This document shows positions 40,401 to 48,085 of a DNA stretch of 64,000 bases, in pieces. Made by a program: the position numbers and the translations under genes. Every line of letters begins with the position of its first letter. Position 1 is the stretch's first letter. The stretch is from Spongilla lacustris (Eukaryota; Porifera; Demospongiae; Spongillida; Spongillidae): positions 28,211,216 to 28,275,215 of the forward strand of contig OX442415.1 in NCBI GenBank assembly GCA_949361645.1, in the 5' to 3' direction. A model generated the notes under the pieces. That model made no database searches and was not told where the DNA came from. It saw nothing but the letters and a program-made list of their open reading frames with translations.

Positions 40401-41242
40401 GGGTTGATACTTATAACTTCAGATTTCTGGGGATTGAGGTCAAGACCAACATATATTATCACATACTATAATAATAAAAAGGCATTGCAAGAGATGTAGC
40501 AGTAACAATTCACTGCTACACATAACCATATCTGGTTAATCAGTGTGATATTGTACATGTGGCCTTCATATAGGTATGTATATAATAATTATTATCATTA
40601 ATCATTATTATATGTAATACACCTGCTTGTAAGTGTTTCTATGCTGAGTATGAAATTGACATACAACTTGGTAAAGTCATTGTTTTTTATTGTATTCCAG
40701 AGTGGATGCTACTCTTGTAACCAAAATTGCAGACTTTGGACTGACAAGAGACACATATGAGACTAATTATTATAGGATGGCAAGTGGCAAAGAGTGTCCT
40801 GTTAAATGGATGCCTCCAGAAATGCTGCTTGATGGAATTAGTACAGAGAAATCTGATGTCGTAAGTGATGACATATTTACATGATCAAATGGATGGTTGA
40901 ATCCATTATTCAGTGGTCATATGGAGTGACTTGTTGGGAAGTGTTTTCTTTGGGAGCAACTCCTTATCCAGGTGTGGATAACCATCAAATGTTGCAGCAC
41001 ATAAATAATGGTCACAGATTGAATCAACCAGCCCTATGTCATGATGAAATGTAAGGTGCTTTGCAATTTGTATTCTAAGAACTTATGACACTTGTATTTA
41101 CAGTTTTCAGTTGGTGGAAAACTGTTGGACATTTGAACCACATTCTAGGCCAACATTTCAAGATATTTTAGAAAAGCTTGAGCAGTCCTGTAATTTAATG
41201 GTCATCTGCGAAAATAATTCAAACTTGCATGATGTTTTATAG
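15224..41242 (+). CDS. Receptor tyrosine kinase with Ig and FN3 ectodomain
   Basis: Predicted single-pass receptor. Exons: 15224-15269 (signal peptide [15 protein letters not shown]), 15847-16152 (Ig-like), 16209-16580 (Ig-like, GTYTCTP), 16650-16958 (FN3), 18080-18268 plus 20454-20546 (split FN3), 27866-28138 (FN3), 28787-28882 (membrane helix [20 protein letters not shown] then KRK), 29110-29159, 30067-30216, 32707-32750, about 34806-34833, 35108-35154, 35210-35353, 36004-36084, 36169-36383, 36784-36893, 40701-40860, 40914-41050, 41104-41242. Kinase motifs are complete: [11 protein letters not shown] glycine loop, VAVK lysine, FFEECSRM helix-C glutamate, [15 protein letters not shown], activation-loop [34 protein letters not shown] and [12 protein letters not shown] with PVKWMPPE is receptor-type tyrosine kinase; [20 protein letters not shown] is MET/AXL-like. 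Most joins agree in phase; the juxtamembrane joins between 32750 and 35108 do not, so exons are missing or misread there. Introns contain many mobile elements. Confidence 0.85.
17123..17600 (-). other. Intron segment with an unassigned 98-codon minus frame
   Basis: Within a kinase-gene intron. The frame 17256-17552 (minus) includes [20 protein letters not shown] and has protein-like composition, but I do not recognise a family. It may be a mobile-element scrap. Confidence 0.25.
17627..17937. repeat. TG microsatellite and small direct repeats
   Basis: A (TG)n run at about 17627-17651. GACAGCAATAGTTTGTTGTT occurs twice (17699 and 17889) and CACCTTTGTGCATTCAT twice (17870 and 17920), marking a local duplication in the intron. 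Confidence 0.7.
18270..18360. repeat. GGTGAGGTGGCCAT minisatellite at an exon end
   Basis: Degenerate units of about 20 bp (GTGAAGGTGAGGTGGCCATGG-type) begin right at the donor site after 18268. GGTGAG is repeated, so several donor-like sites are present in tandem. Confidence 0.65.
20032..20215 (+). repeat. Degenerate intronic copy of the kinase gene 5' flank
   Basis: Shares blocks with 15010-15215, including CTACAACTTCTTTCG, CTGTCCATA, a pyrimidine/AT block and GATATTTTCC-AAAT. It lies in the intron between the two halves of the second FN3 domain. Confidence 0.5.
20575..20750. repeat. Pyrimidine-rich minisatellite
   Basis: Tandem variants of CTCATCCCTCACCTTCATCC. Open frames across it are only repeat translations. 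A similar short stretch recurs near 27630-27660. Confidence 0.85.
21190..21458. repeat. 20-bp tandem repeat (GGCCTTCTCCCTATACTGTT)
   Basis: At least seven recognisable units, most regular at 21311-21458. A second shorter array of the same unit lies at about 22979-23045, so the unit is dispersed within this intron. Confidence 0.9.
21818..21876. repeat. (CA)n microsatellite
   Basis: Alternating CA with occasional TA. Threonine/histidine- and cysteine/valine-rich frames over it are repeat artefacts. Confidence 0.9.
22979..23050. repeat. Short array of the 20-bp GGCCTTCTCCCTATAC repeat
   Basis: Three to four units related to the array at 21190-21458, about 1.5 kb downstream in the same intron. 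Confidence 0.75.
23478..23572. repeat. (CA)n microsatellite
   Basis: CA dinucleotide run with a few CG and CAT interruptions, within the same large intron. Confidence 0.9.
23960..24110. repeat. Pyrimidine-rich low-complexity tract
   Basis: C/T-rich sequence with loosely repeated CTCCCTCC; the two frames across it are not genes. Confidence 0.7.
24900..25190 (+). mobile_element. Ty3/gypsy Pol remnant (end of RNase H to integrase linker)
   Basis: Reads [12 protein letters not shown], the standard end of the gypsy RNase H domain, followed by an acidic linker and then [20 protein letters not shown], which matches the segment before the integrase zinc finger in gypsy polyproteins. Stops interrupt it. 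It is a short, dead, plus-strand piece in a kinase-gene intron, abutting a minisatellite. Confidence 0.7.
25195..25890. repeat. GTACAGG minisatellite with poly-G runs
   Basis: Dozens of variants of GTACAGGCCTGTACAGGG, many of them palindromic (GTACAGGCCTGTAC). It holds several long G runs; the largest is about 30 nt at 25426-25455. Long proline/cysteine-rich frames on the minus strand (for example 25236-25940) are translations of this repeat. Confidence 0.92.
25919..26790 (-). mobile_element. Ty3/gypsy Gag remnant
   Basis: Three overlapping minus-strand frames make up a broken Gag. In order: YVERLEHFF with [35 protein letters not shown] with [39 protein letters not shown], and a zinc knuckle starting [20 protein letters not shown]. 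These are gypsy Gag features. At least two frameshifts separate them, so it is inactive. Its strand is opposite to the Pol remnant at 24.9 kb, so either two insertions or an inversion is involved. Confidence 0.75.
26990..27600. other. Intron sequence, no gene seen
   Basis: AT-rich with recurring GGTGGCAAAAGTT and TATGGAATATC phrases (27110, 27290, 27380, 27485), which suggests an old degenerate repeat, otherwise nothing. Confidence 0.4.
27735..27880. repeat. Tandem repeat spanning a splice acceptor
   Basis: Three degenerate units of about 45 bp (CCCAGCTCCCAATGGTACTAG...AAGGGTTAA..CACTTCC). The last unit contains the real acceptor and the first bases of the FN3 exon at 27866. Confidence 0.7.
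28366..28392. repeat. (TG)n followed by 12 G
   Basis: Simple sequence in the intron before the transmembrane exon. Confidence 0.85.
29205..29475. repeat. Dispersed repeat F1, single-arm copy
   Basis: Begins TACCAGATTTAACAACCCCC and continues through CTTACGTCGTTTGGGACA and CTCTAAACG to the AGGTAAACACCAATGACTT region. The same series occurs in both arms of the fold-back element at 59743-60718. Here only one arm is present. Confidence 0.7.
29480..29715. repeat. Dispersed repeat F2, single-arm copy
   Basis: Shares AATGTACCGG, CCGGGGGTACA, TTTTACATTTGACG, TTGGCCCGAAATT and TTAGCGCGTCAAAGC with copies at 55.5 kb and 58.9-59.45 kb. It directly follows an F1 arm, as F2 lies next to F1 at 59 kb. Confidence 0.7.
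30544..32706. other. Kinase-gene intron with mobile-element scraps
   Basis: Contains a degraded end of the 5' MITE family (CTCGTACCCAGACCC at 30544), a retroelement fragment at 31135-31485, and an unassigned plus-strand frame (32032-32349, [20 protein letters not shown]) that I cannot place. Confidence 0.45.
31135..31485 (-). mobile_element. Retroelement C-terminal fragment with 26-nt poly-G/C
   Basis: The minus frame reads [20 protein letters not shown] then [13 protein letters not shown]. The first part aligns in kind with the [12 protein letters not shown] and AAYISSISASFP segments after the HGGLG motif in the elements at 40 kb and 2 kb. The poly-G tract at 31442-31467 translates as polyproline at its start. 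It is a dead fragment. Confidence 0.5.
32946..34372. mobile_element. piggyBac-like element flanked by TTAA
   Basis: Both ends carry TCATAGATTGAC (reverse complement GTCAATCTATGA at the right) and subterminal inverted AGTGACTTAAGTCACT blocks. TTAA lies immediately outside each end (32942-32945 and 34373-34376), the target of piggyBac-type transposases. The 1.43-kb interior lacks a full transposase, so it is non-autonomous or decayed. It sits in the intron where the kinase-gene exon phases fail to join. Confidence 0.72.
33605..34114 (-). CDS. Unassigned 169-codon ORF inside the piggyBac-like element
   Basis: Starts [20 protein letters not shown] and continues with [20 protein letters not shown] and an acidic tail ([14 protein letters not shown]). 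The first third resembles a small SH3/Tudor-like fold (VGDRV...G...V), but that is a guess. No DDE catalytic residues can be seen. It may be a truncated transposase N-terminus or an accessory ORF. Confidence 0.5.
   Translation of the reverse strand: MPFLVGDRVTCNGAKILGNKHAKQRYGRLFNETKFLGGVQRINGKGRSVKCIIYFYEGATLKAFSARSIRRHSTAAGGNAEASIPTAISIAISSPNPAIEEPHEQESDDVGDGSSLSCHGVQWKAVDGIVEGWRSSPQFDTHILWGNDVEEVHRTTGNCLSITNACCQM
35440..35670. other. Intron segment with repeated CGGGAACC motifs
   Basis: GCGGGAACC or CCGGGAACC occurs at both ends (35454-35510 and 35641-35660). It is probably a small decayed insertion between kinase exons; the class is unknown. Confidence 0.3.
36684..36756 (+). repeat. 73-bp direct repeat, copy 1
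   Basis: Nearly identical to 40478-40550 (AAAGGCATTGCAAGAGATGT...CAGTGTGATA). It lies just upstream of the HRDLAARN exon (36784). Confidence 0.9.
36990..37420 (+). mobile_element. Degenerate C-terminus of retroelement A
   Basis: Plus-strand blocks match the protein at 1197-2282: [31 protein letters not shown], and near 37355 [11 protein letters not shown]. Frame changes and stops separate them. It lies directly upstream of element B. Confidence 0.65.
37420..38674 (+). mobile_element. Non-LTR retroelement, RT C-terminus plus endonuclease (element B)
   Basis: Starts within the RT thumb-side region: [27 protein letters not shown], then [14 protein letters not shown] and [20 protein letters not shown]. 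It continues to [12 protein letters not shown] (37523-38104). After a break it resumes in 38132-38674 with a histidine-cysteine block ([10 protein letters not shown]), [22 protein letters not shown], and [20 protein letters not shown]. This is the RT-to-restriction-like-endonuclease order. A 26-nt poly-G tract (37552-37577) replaces the end of the GGFIG segment without closing the frame. It is 5'-truncated and frameshifted once. Confidence 0.75.
39044..40462 (-). mobile_element. Non-LTR retroelement, long intact 3' ORF (element C)
   Basis: A 472-codon uninterrupted minus-strand frame. It starts near the end of the RT ([15 protein letters not shown]), then [30 protein letters not shown], a zinc-binding [37 protein letters not shown] and [10 protein letters not shown], and then [12 protein letters not shown]. 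The CCHC, RH-N, KRPD, W-D and following K series fits the R2/NeSL-type restriction-like endonuclease. It is 5'-truncated at about 40463, in keeping with target-primed reverse transcription. The open frame suggests a fairly recent insertion into the kinase-gene intron. Confidence 0.8.
40478..40550 (+). repeat. 73-bp direct repeat, copy 2
   Basis: Second copy of 36684-36756. It is followed by GGCCTTCATATAG, a relic of the acceptor that precedes the HRDLAARN exon, but the exon itself is absent here. Confidence 0.9.
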
Positions 41243-41689
41243 CAAGGTCTACTGCACACTCACAGTTTTATGTGCTACTAGCATGCTACAAATATTTTTT
41301 GTTTGTCTTGTACTGTGCAACATAATTCTTTACTACTATATTATAATAGGTTATATACATTATGTATATATAGCTGGGGCTTCCACACCTAACAGAATGA
41401 GTTTTGGCATTGCTTCTCAATTTTCATTTGCTGTGTTTTTTGTTTTTTTGGGGGGGTTTTTCTTTATTATTATCTACGTAGTATGTTTTTTCATTTTTGT
41501 TTTATTTCATAAACAATATATTATTTCATTACAATTTTTGCTTTCATTATAATTATATGGGATCGCTTCCGACAAAACGGCATCGTATCATTAATTATAC
41601 GGGAAAGTTTCCAACAAAATGGGCCATCGTATATAATTATAATTATAATTATATAAGTACATGTACGTGCACGTTTTCGCGCTCGATTT

Positions 41690-41950
41690 GAGCAAATTGT
41701 GCCCGGCACAATGTGTGGGGAGGCGGTGATTATATCATTGGCGCGAATCAAGCGGGAAAATGTGCATGTACTTTGTTCAACTATATCTCCGTAACGGATG
41801 GCATAAAAATTGAACGATCAATATTTAAGGGACCTCTCTACTTACAACTTGGATTTGAAGCAATTTGATTACTCCTACCGAAAATTATGATGGTTTTCAA
41901 CAAACTGTATTTTACCACAGAGAAAGTGGGTAGTATGAAGTGTTGAAAAT
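41690..41950. repeat. Dispersed repeat F3, single-arm copy
   Basis: Contains AGCGGGAAAATGTGCA, TTCAACTATATCTCCGTAAC, GGATGGCATAAAAATT and TTTGATTACTCCTAC, all found in the inverted arms within the hAT element at 57.8-58.3 kb. It abuts the first segment of the TRPA pseudogene. Confidence 0.7.
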
Positions 41951-42264
41951 ACAACACTGAAGCTGACTATTGAACACATGCCTGGTACGTTACTGTGGCC
42001 CACATGTAATACGACATGATGTCCCTTTAAATCTTAATAAAAGATATGACAATACTTTTTCTGGATTCATGTGTCAAAGAAATTGGTAAATGTACAAATA
42101 AATGTTTTATGCAGTTATATTAAAAATTGCATCATCACATCTAGAGAGAGGAAGATATGCCTAAATTTATAATGGATGGTGAAAAGGACAAGATAAAGAA
42201 AGTCAAACATCATAAGGTCATTCAAAATCAGGAAAATCATGTCATCAGCTGTACGGTATATTGT
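41947..42264 (+). pseudogene. TRPA-like pseudogene, displaced exon block
   Basis: Close copy of 6850-7160 of the functional gene, covering the end of exon 6753-6883 through exon 7034-7155. A small deletion and a TAA break the RYAC-equivalent codons. In the parent gene this block lies between the parts now at 45.4 and 45.5 kb, so the copy is rearranged. Confidence 0.85.
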
Positions 42265-42359
42265 GGCGGACTGAACAGTTTATGTTGTAATGGAGATTTT
42301 CCCCACGGCCCTATTGTTGTATTGTGCGCGGGCCGAAGACACCCCGCGGTGTAACGCAG

Positions 42360-42360
<1 letters not shown>

Positions 42361-42391
<31 letters not shown>
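42361..42391. repeat. 31-nt poly-G tract
   Basis: Uninterrupted run of 31 G, preceded by CGCAGC. It is the longest homopolymer in the window. Confidence 0.95.
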
Positions 42392-42394
<3 letters not shown>

Positions 42395-42906
42395 TTTGTC
42401 CTATAGACCATTCGACCGCAAATATGAATATATCATTGTGTGACATTCATGTGACATAATTGGAAAGCTAAGGCGTCGCCGATAATGAGATAAACGAATA
42501 TGGTTGAACTGTCGGATTCGTTTAAGCAGCTTGATACGGTGGGAACGTTACGCTATAAAGAGAAGCTTGGTATGCTAGGGGTAACCACAGACCCATACAG
42601 TACTTAAAGAGACGTTTGGCCGGCCCACAAAGTGTTTTCTTCGAGGCATATCACAAGGGCTGTGTAAATCATGACAACTCAAACTCCGCAATTGAGGTAC
42701 AGAATCTCACCAACCCTACACTATGTTAATATGCTTTATATCTCAATACACCCACCTGACATGGCGCTACCGTTTCTTGTTCTATCTTTACACAAAATGG
42801 CTCACAGTAGAAGTCATTAAATTTCCTTGTCTTGATTATGCTATAAATGACAAAAAACGAGGTGAAGTCAGATCAGTCCTATTACACCCACGGTATGATA
42901 GAGAGC

Positions 42907-43167
42907 TTATTTATGTCGCTGGAGTTCCTTTTTCCCCTTTTCACGGAGGGCCAGAGGGATTACAAGATGCACTAATGCCTTAAAAGTGCAGACAAAAGAT
43001 GAGGTTGGCAATGAAGCTTTGGAGGCATATAATAGATGCTGGACTCGTAAACCAGAAGGTCCACAAAAGTTATTTGCAAATGGAAGTAGAACAGCACGAA
43101 TATTAAAGTCAGATGGCAACAGGTCAATAGAATAGAAGAAATGTAGGAGGTCGTTGGGTGCGAACAT
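42907..43167 (-). mobile_element. RT N-terminal fragment of a retroelement, minus strand
   Basis: Includes CGPSGLRVQHLLYASKA, the same pre-RT motif (GPSGLRVQHLL) found on the plus strand at 43579-43863. Only about 60 residues are recognisable. Confidence 0.65.
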
Positions 43168-43339
43168 AAGGATGCATTGATTTCAAAAGCTCCCAAGTCT
43201 CCCAAATATTGTGCAGGCTAAACTGAAATATACATTGGTGCAAATTTTATGTAAACTTGTGTGCATGAATTGCGTGCACATGAAAGTTGTTTCTTTGTTC
43301 AATATCACTATGAAAAAGGTATTGTTATACACTACTGTA

Positions 43340-43460
43340 CAACAGTGTGTCATAGACGCTATTGCGTATACGTGTGTATAGCGTCTCAATACGCAGTGTT
43401 ATACACCGCTAATTGATGTTATACACTAGTGTATAACAGCCTGGTGTATAACAGCCCTTT
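43340..43460. repeat. Palindromic cluster (GTGTATAACA and TAGACGCTAT)
   Basis: ATAGACGCTATTGCGTATACG and its inverted partner TATAGCGTCTCAATACGC form a hairpin; TTATACACTAGTGTATAACA is a perfect palindrome beside it. It lies between two oppositely oriented RT fragments. Confidence 0.7.
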
Positions 43461-43569
43461 ATTCACAGTGAATGTTCTTGGCCCCCCGTGAAACCTGGCA
43501 TAGTGAAACGCCCTTCGAAAAAACCACATACTAGTTGTGGTCCCTCAGACGCTATAGAGTCAGTAATCT

Positions 43570-44040
43570 CATTGGCAAATGCAGAGATCAGCAGAGTTAG
43601 CTCCTAACAATGATGCCACATGGCAGCTCTTGCTATCTAAGCACCCTAGCTGTCCTGTCCCTCAGGTATCTTCTGCACCCATATCCATTGAACCTGATTT
43701 TGACATTTTGGGAACCCTGCCCTCATTTCCCAAGGGTACTGCTGCAGGTCCTTCGGGCCTTCGAGTCCAGCATCTACTGAATGCTGCAAGCATCCTGCTG
43801 CACACATCCGTATGTTCCTCCCTAAGGGACATTCCAAGCTTCTTGCACCATGTACAGTTGTAAGGTACCCTCTAAGTACCTAGCAGGTGCATGGCAATCT
43901 GACAGCTTTGAAAAAGCTAAAAGAAGGTAGTGCCTTTGATATCAGACCCTTGCTTAAGGTGAAGTCCTCAGGAGGCTAACAGGGAAGTGCACCATTACCC
44001 AATATTACCACCCAGGCAGACAGTCTACCCGTGATTAAGG
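43570..44040 (+). mobile_element. RT N-terminal fragment of a retroelement, plus strand
   Basis: The frame 43579-43863 has LAPNNDATWQLLLSKHP, then FPKGTAAGPSGLRVQHLLNA. Beyond it, in other frames, LTALKKLKEGSAFDIRPL can be read. These are successive conserved blocks of the RT of this retroelement type; it is broken by frameshifts. Confidence 0.7.
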
Positions 44041-44044
44041 AGAC

Positions 44045-44850
44045 TATCACAGTCCTTTGCTCCACCTACACATCTCTACCACATTGAGCCATCAGACAGG
44101 GGACCCGCGAGAATGTGGCAGACCCAGTCTTGCGCATGTACAGGGAATGGATGTGCACCAACTACACCCAGGTTACTGACTCTGCTGAGGCACGCTGATG
44201 AAGAGATACAGGTAAGCTCTGTTATAAACACAGGGGAAAAAAATAATACTGTAGTAGATTCTACTGGAGGGAAGCACAGCTGACAAAAGTGGCTGACTGA
44301 ACACAGCACATTCAAAGCCATCATAGATAAATTATAATATAAGGTTAATTAACTATGAATATGTATTTATTTCCTAACCTGATTTAGTCCTCAAACTATC
44401 AATTGCTGACTTGTGTGCATATTTCCCACATCAAACATGTGCATACTTAGTATGTGACCTGAGGGATGCACCAGTAACAGTTTATGTAGTGTTGCAAGAA
44501 TTGAAGAGTTGTACTACTTCCTTTATGTAACTAGTTTATGTAGCATACTCCTTAACTCTTTGCACTCATCTACACAAGCATAATGCTAAATGGAGTAATC
44601 ATTGTAGGCCCCTATATCTATTTATGTGCTATCATGGACATTGGAGCTCATACATACATGTATATACATTGGCGTCAAAATTATTAAGTTGCTTGTATGT
44701 GTGTGGCACTCCAATTGCCTTACTTGTACTTGAGCTCCCATATTAAACATAAGGCCACTGAATTCATCTTACCGCTTCAGTTTGGAGTTCCTGAAGGAAC
44801 TGATAAGGTAATTCATGGCCTAGGAACATGTATGTAGGAATACTCTCTTG
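44045..44850. other. No gene recognised
   Basis: Intergenic AT-rich DNA between the RT fragment and the main TRPA pseudogene block. Confidence 0.5.
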
Positions 44851-44854
44851 GTGC

Positions 44855-46710
44855 TGCCAATATCTATAATCTACCCTCTTACATGTGTATGTACTTCATG
44901 TCCCCAAATTTAAAAAGTGCAAATCATTAGGATGCAATTAAATGGCATTAAAGATATGACTCTACATGTACTGCATGCAGGGTTTTTTTAATTTTTTTAA
45001 ATACATAATGAAGCTAATACATATATGCCAAAGATGTTTTTCTATTACATGTATTTCTTTTGTACCACACTTGATATATATTCTCCACTAAACTCAAGGG
45101 GTATCCTCTTCTGATTGCTGCTGGTCAAGACCATGATAAATGTGTTGCGCTGTTATTGGAAGCAGGAGCTGATCTGTCAGTAAAAGACCACAGAGGGTAC
45201 AATTGTTTGATGATAGCAGCTGAAAAGAAGCATGAGTAAGTGGTGCTTGACACTACAAGACATACTTGTACTACTTTTCTTTTTTAATTCAAGGAATGTA
45301 GTTAAGGCCATCCTGGAATCAGGAAGTAAGGAATACAAAAGGTTGTTTCAAGTGTGGACACAAACTACTGAGCAATACACTTATTATATTACACCACTGA
45401 AGCTGCTTATTGAACACATGCCTGGTATGTTACTGAGACCCACATGTAAATACAACATGCTGACCTTTAAAATCCTTAATATGGCCTGTAAGATTATATT
45501 GTGGTAAATAGAATATAGTTAGATTCTAACAGCCCTACATTTGATGATAGAGTTGCTACAGCTGTATTACCTGCGGCGATATTACCTTTCAGATCGGGAA
45601 AATTATTTGTGTTCACTGGCACACTGGTGTTTGTTTCTGCACAATACTATGCTGGGGTTTCAAATTGCTGGTGTGCATCTAAAGGAATGTGGCTGTTTGG
45701 AGCCGCTGTAGTGGCTTGCTCATGGTGCAACCTTATTGTGATAGTGAAGAGTTGTCCAATTTACAGTATTGGTAGCTACACAACCCTTATGTGTACAATA
45801 TGTTGCCGCTATCTCAAGGTTATCTATTTACACATACTGCTAATTACATAATTTGGTTTTTCATGCTACATGCATGCTTCTGGTTGCCACAATGGTAAGC
45901 ATGTTCTGTTCTGTACATATGATTGTTATTCTTCCTTAAACAATTCTTTTATTAGGGTGCCGATAGCTCAAGAGCATTCTCTACCCCTTGGTGGGCACTT
46001 GGAAGTACCTTCTTTGGTACAACAGGATTTGATTCCATATTTTTAGCCACTACTATAGCCGGTATAGCGTATACATATCCTGCCATGGGCATCATACTTT
46101 TCAGCTTATTCTATGTTGTTTTGTGACTGTTCTAATCACTTATATGTTGGTGCGTTATTGTGCATGCAGGCAATACGTGTCATATCAAAGTTACATGATA
46201 TCATCATTATGTCTGTAGATTGGTTTAAGCACCAGTGATGCTATTGACGCATTGAAGAAGGCAAAGTTGTACAGTATTGCTTGCCAAGTAAGATATGATA
46301 TTTACTGTATTTCCTGCAAAAATTCCTTGGGCAATGTAGCCTAGTACTATCCGCTAAAATTTCTATTATTAGCATAGGTAGAGGCGTGTTGTAATCATCG
46401 GTGTTTATTGTACATATACTACATGTCTAAGTGCAATTCATACTTTTCATCAAAAAAGCTTTTTCATTCAGTCATTACGATGACAAAGAACAAGAAGTCG
46501 ATAACTAGGACATGAATGTGCTGTACTAATATTGTAGATCTTCGTGATGAACTTGGACGAGGATTGTAGAAATTGATTCTGAGATTGATTACCTGTATAT
46601 GAATTGTACATACATGTATATAAGTGTCCCTTGAATTATTACAAATGTCTGAACAATATTATGTATGCACAATGCTCATAGTGTGGACATAATAACAACC
46701 GCGTTTGGTA
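44855..46710 (+). pseudogene. TRPA-like pseudogene, main block
   Basis: Tracks 6385-8935 of the functional gene. It keeps the GYPLLIAAGQDHDKC ankyrin exon (acceptor at 45098) and the following exon, then jumps at about 45480 straight to the ...NMACK end of the S1 exon. The deleted piece is the part now at 41.95-42.26 kb plus S1. Later defects: a short deletion near 45604 that shifts the frame, a TGA in S6 (46124-46126), and the last acceptor changed from CTAG to CTAA (46427-46430). The last exon still reads FILFIKKAF, then HYDDKEQEVDN. Homology continues past the stop to about 46710. Confidence 0.88.
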
Positions 46711-46813
46711 TACCTTGCAAGATTTGTTCTGCTGCACTGGGGAGTGCAGTCCAATTGAATTGCAGTGGGTTCGTTATCACCCAATTAGCGGCTGATATGA
46801 GAAAAGTATAGTA

Positions 46814-47039
46814 CAGTGCTCCCTCGATTATACGGAAAAGTATTACCTCGATTATACGGAAAATAAGGCACATTCATTGGGTGTTAGGAAAACTATCCGT
46901 GTACTTAGCGGTAGGCTGTCTAAGCCGGTTTAGACAACTTACCGCTAAGTACACGGATAGTTTTCCAAACACCCAATGAATGTGCCTTATTTTCCGTATA
47001 ATCGAGGTAATACTTTTCCGTAAAATCGAGGGAGCACTG
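46814..47039. mobile_element. pogo/Tigger-like MITE, TA target
   Basis: A near-perfect 226-bp inverted repeat with ends CAGTGCTCCCTCGATTATAC and TA on both sides (46812-46813, 47040-47041). CAGT...CCTCG termini with TA duplication are typical of pogo/Tigger elements. The internal palindrome (AAATAAGGCACATTCATTGG, TTAGGAAAACT) is shared with the element at 62856-63126. Confidence 0.82.
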
Positions 47040-47548
47040 TATAGGTATTCCTGCGGTGTTTATACCATGTACATAATTATATAAACCATATTCATATTCA
47101 CAACAATATTGACCAAACGGCTAACATCAACTTTAATATCACTATTTTTCTTCATATATTGTATCTATATATTATCTCTGTCGATACGTACGTCTGGAGA
47201 AAATACGTATACAGTAGCGCTACCAATCAGATGCAGGCAGTCATGTGACATTACTACAGTCATGTGATATTATACATTAATGGTGTTATAATTACATTCC
47301 AAACGACTACTAGTATCGTCAATCTCTGATGCGGCTTAGGCTTGTAATGAAAAGGCATGTGAGCGATGTTTTAAAGTTTTAAAGCGTGGATACCTAGCTC
47401 TGGGCCGGGACGTTTTGTCTGTCTTCTAACTGGCAGTGGGAACTGGGAAGCCAATCCTTTCCAGTGGCGGATACAGCCGGATTTCGGCGAGGGGGGGGGG
47501 CACGGCTGTTTGCATTAGACAATACGGTGTACGCCCCAAAAGCTGTAA

Positions 47549-47713
47549 TTAACCTTCTAACGCTCGAGGTGGTCGAAGTGTGCCGACCGTGAGTTAAGAG
47601 TTAAGGTCTACCATTGGCCGTTCCCCTGGGTCGCGTGATTAGCCTCGTAGCACCGTGTTTGGGGGTGTGGTGAGATGGCACCCCCCAGTCGTACGGTGCC
47701 AGATTCCTGCCCA
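47549..47713 (-). repeat. Ngaro split repeat B2
   Basis: Identical to B1 (47921-48085) over 165 bp; starts TTAACCTTCTAACGCTCGAG on the plus strand. Its outer edge is the 3' end of the element. Confidence 0.9.
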
Positions 47714-47763
47714 GAGTATCACATCATCCGCAGTGGATAATGGAGAACACATCATTAAAAAAA

Positions 47764-47921
47764 AAATGAGAGAGAGAAATCCGTCTGTGCGACTGGCCAC
47801 GTGGTGAACACTGGTTCGCGCAGGCGCAATGTAGTATTAGAATATCGCTAGGGCGATGCTCACGTGCGTGCGTGCTGTTGGGCTCGTCGGTTAACTTGGT
47901 TTAACTTCCTTAAACCTTATT
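47764..47921 (-). repeat. Ngaro split repeat A2
   Basis: Identical to A1 at 52713-52870 and directly adjacent to B1. About 50 bp separate it from B2. Confidence 0.9.
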
Positions 47922-48085
47922 TAACCTTCTAACGCTCGAGGTGGTCGAAGTGTGCCGACCGTGAGTTAAGAGTTAAGGTCTACCATTGGCCGTTCCCCTG
48001 GGTCGCGTGATTAGCCTCGTAGCACCGTGTTTGGGGGTGTGGTGAGATGGCACCCCCCAGTCGTACGGTGCCAGATTCCTGCCCA
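47921..48085 (-). repeat. Ngaro split repeat B1
   Basis: Identical to B2 at 47549-47713; lies just after the recombinase gene in transcription order. Confidence 0.9.

Noticed and set aside
36684..40550. The 73-bp repeats as a target-site duplication of a retroelement
   Set aside because: The interval between them contains an essential kinase exon, so a local segment duplication explains them better than one insertion.
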